Source: Cristatella mucedo (taxonomy: Eukaryota; Bryozoa; Phylactolaemata; Cristatellidae). From it: a stretch of 64,000 nt of DNA. The stretch is from contig WPIO01000003.1 of the NCBI GenBank assembly GCA_009760855.2, forward strand, positions 1,281,001 through 1,345,000. Direction: 5' to 3'. Positions within the stretch are counted from its first letter, which is position 1. Each line of letters opens with the position of its first letter. Positions 62,570 through 64,000 of this stretch are shown one piece after another. The translations under genes were made by a program, and so were the position numbers. The notes under the pieces were generated by a model that saw only the letters and a program-made list of their open reading frames with translations, did not search any database and was not told where the DNA came from.

Positions 62570-63515
62570 TTAACTCACTGTTCCAATATCAAAATCTCCA
62601 GCTCACCGTCATATATGAATGAAGGACACTTTGGTGTTTGTCTCCCGCGGCTTCTCTGTGCAGCAAGAAAACATTCTTTCGGAAATCCTGTAGCTCCAAG
62701 ACCGAGGCGTCAAAAATTAAGAAAACAGCCAAGTCTTATGAAGCACAAGGAACTCATACATACCCCAAAATGATGGCTGCGACCTCACAAATCGTTTTGT
62801 TGTACAAGCCAGCCGAGTTCGCCAGATCAACTGCTCCTATTGTAGCTGAGGTCATTTTGCTTGAGTAATGATATGTGGGATAAATCCTGTGAGTTGTATA
62901 ATTTAAATCCTAGTCATTGTAGCTCAATCAAGCTTTTTTGACCCAGCAAGCTTCATTCGTTATTACTAGGATTTATTTCCTCGAAATAAAATGATCAGCT
63001 AGCGTGGTGTGCAGCTTACGTGGATGTAACTGAACCTAAACAGAACAAGGTGACTACATGCTGCATGCTGAAAGGACCTCGTACTGGTTACAAGAACATT
63101 TTCTATACTTAATAATAACAATTAGAAAGCTTTCATTTGCCTGGCCGCATACGAAAGTACTGAATCCGGAATTGATTAGAACGATAAATAGAATGACGAC
63201 CCAACCGAGCACAGCTTGAATCTACGATCGGTATGTTCTTCCTACATTCTTGATGCCATATCTGATTTCTGTTGATTTGATAACTGTCGTGTAGCATACA
63301 GACTCAGTGAAGTTTCAAGCAATGATATGCTATTGAATTTACCCCAAAAATTCGAACGAACTGAAGTACTGAAATGTTGCCACGTTACACATTCCAGATT
63401 ATAATTAGGGAATGCCTAATAAATGCTGGGAGTCTCATAATCTACTGATATAACATGAAGGCTATTCACTACTGATGCTGAATCGGTATGTCAGAAAAGC
63501 AAATAGCTTGGAATT
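62570..63515. other. unassigned stretch
   Basis: A plus-strand frame at 62638-62868 is open but unrecognised. No repeats. Confidence 0.4.
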
Positions 63516-63524
63516 GCCACGATG

Positions 63525-64000
63525 CATAGATCTGCTGCTGCCATGCATAACTAACATCGTAACTATGTCATTAGCCACAATTCATGTCCCAGCACCTTTC
63601 AAAAAGGCTGTAGTCAGGCCGATACTCAAGAAAGCGACACTAAAAAGAGAGATAACTTGAATGACTTCTGCCCAGTCTCCCTTCTACAGTTCCTATCAAA
63701 GGCACTGGAACGAGTCGTGGCAGACCTGCTGAACTCATATATTGAAACTTCAAGCCTTGCTAGTAAGTTCCAGTCTGGCTTTAGAGCTAATCACTTCACC
63801 GAGTCAGCATTGCTTCGGGTGTACAGCGATCTTCTTAGGAATGCAGACTTAGGTAGAGTGTCTCTTCATGTTTCGCTCGATCTTTCGGCAGCTTTTGATA
63901 CCATTGATCACCAAGTCCTTCTGGAGCACCTTTCATCTTGCCTGGGCATCGCTGGTACTGCACTGTGGTGGTTCAGGTCCTCTCTGTGTGTATTCTATCA
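63525..64000 (+). mobile_element. LINE-A copy, truncated by window edge
   Basis: Starts at LLLPCITNIVTMSLATIHVP, then FKKAVVRPILKKATL; SLLQFLSKALERVVADLLNS after a frameshift; LDLSAAFDTIDHQVL near 63885. Runs off the right end. Confidence 0.9.

Noticed and set aside
62638-62868. Lys-rich frame recalling linker histone H1
   Set aside because: Only a few residues resemble the H1 globular domain start and the rest does not align.

Overview
The window looks like invertebrate animal nuclear DNA. It has spliced genes with GT-AG introns, very low gene density and many degraded LINEs and SINEs, with no operons and no bacterial-type signals. The species cannot be named from the sequence. All gene names rest on my reading of translated exons against remembered family features; no database search was run.

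Three host genes can be supported. (1) Plus strand, 2611-8368: the last five coding exons of a FAF2/UBXD8-like gene (coiled coil plus UBX domain), with the 5' exons outside the window. (2) Plus strand, about 25650-38847: a Neuralized-type E3 ubiquitin ligase with two NHR domains and a C-terminal C3HC4 RING, spread over at least five exons whose recognised introns are mostly phase 1. (3) Minus strand, at least 55263 to 47827: an unidentified membrane protein, rebuilt from six exons whose splice phases all agree. It has one N-terminal transmembrane segment and a large lumenal or extracellular region. Further weak exon candidates are listed with low confidence.

Mobile DNA makes up most of the rest. 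LINE-A is an L2/CR1-like family whose copies end in (ATT)n or its complement. LINE-B is a second LINE known only from 3' ends. SINE-A (13 copies plus one lone tail) has a tRNA-like head and a tail that matches the LINE-A tail. SINE-B (19 copies) has a tRNA-like head with an internal hairpin. There are also two Tc1/mariner relics, a degraded copy of a repetitive transposon-derived protein gene at 27607-28320, and a possible LTR-retrotransposon integrase scrap at 13850-14037. Several insertions are nested, and one LINE-A copy looks like a twin-priming 5' inversion.

Layout: 1-8.4 kb FAF2-like gene; 8.4-25.6 kb repeats, including a degenerate ~170-190 bp satellite in two arms of opposite orientation and a 22-bp minisatellite; 25.6-38.9 kb neuralized gene, with SINEs, microsatellites, a 20-bp minisatellite and a Tc1 relic in its introns; 39-47.8 kb mostly repeats with weak exon candidates; 47.8-55.3 kb minus-strand membrane-protein gene; 55.3-64 kb repeats, including the longest LINE-A copy (57060-58795) and a LINE-A copy that runs off the right edge. 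Two of the host genes touch the ubiquitin system (a p97 adaptor and an E3 ligase), but nothing suggests they are co-regulated.
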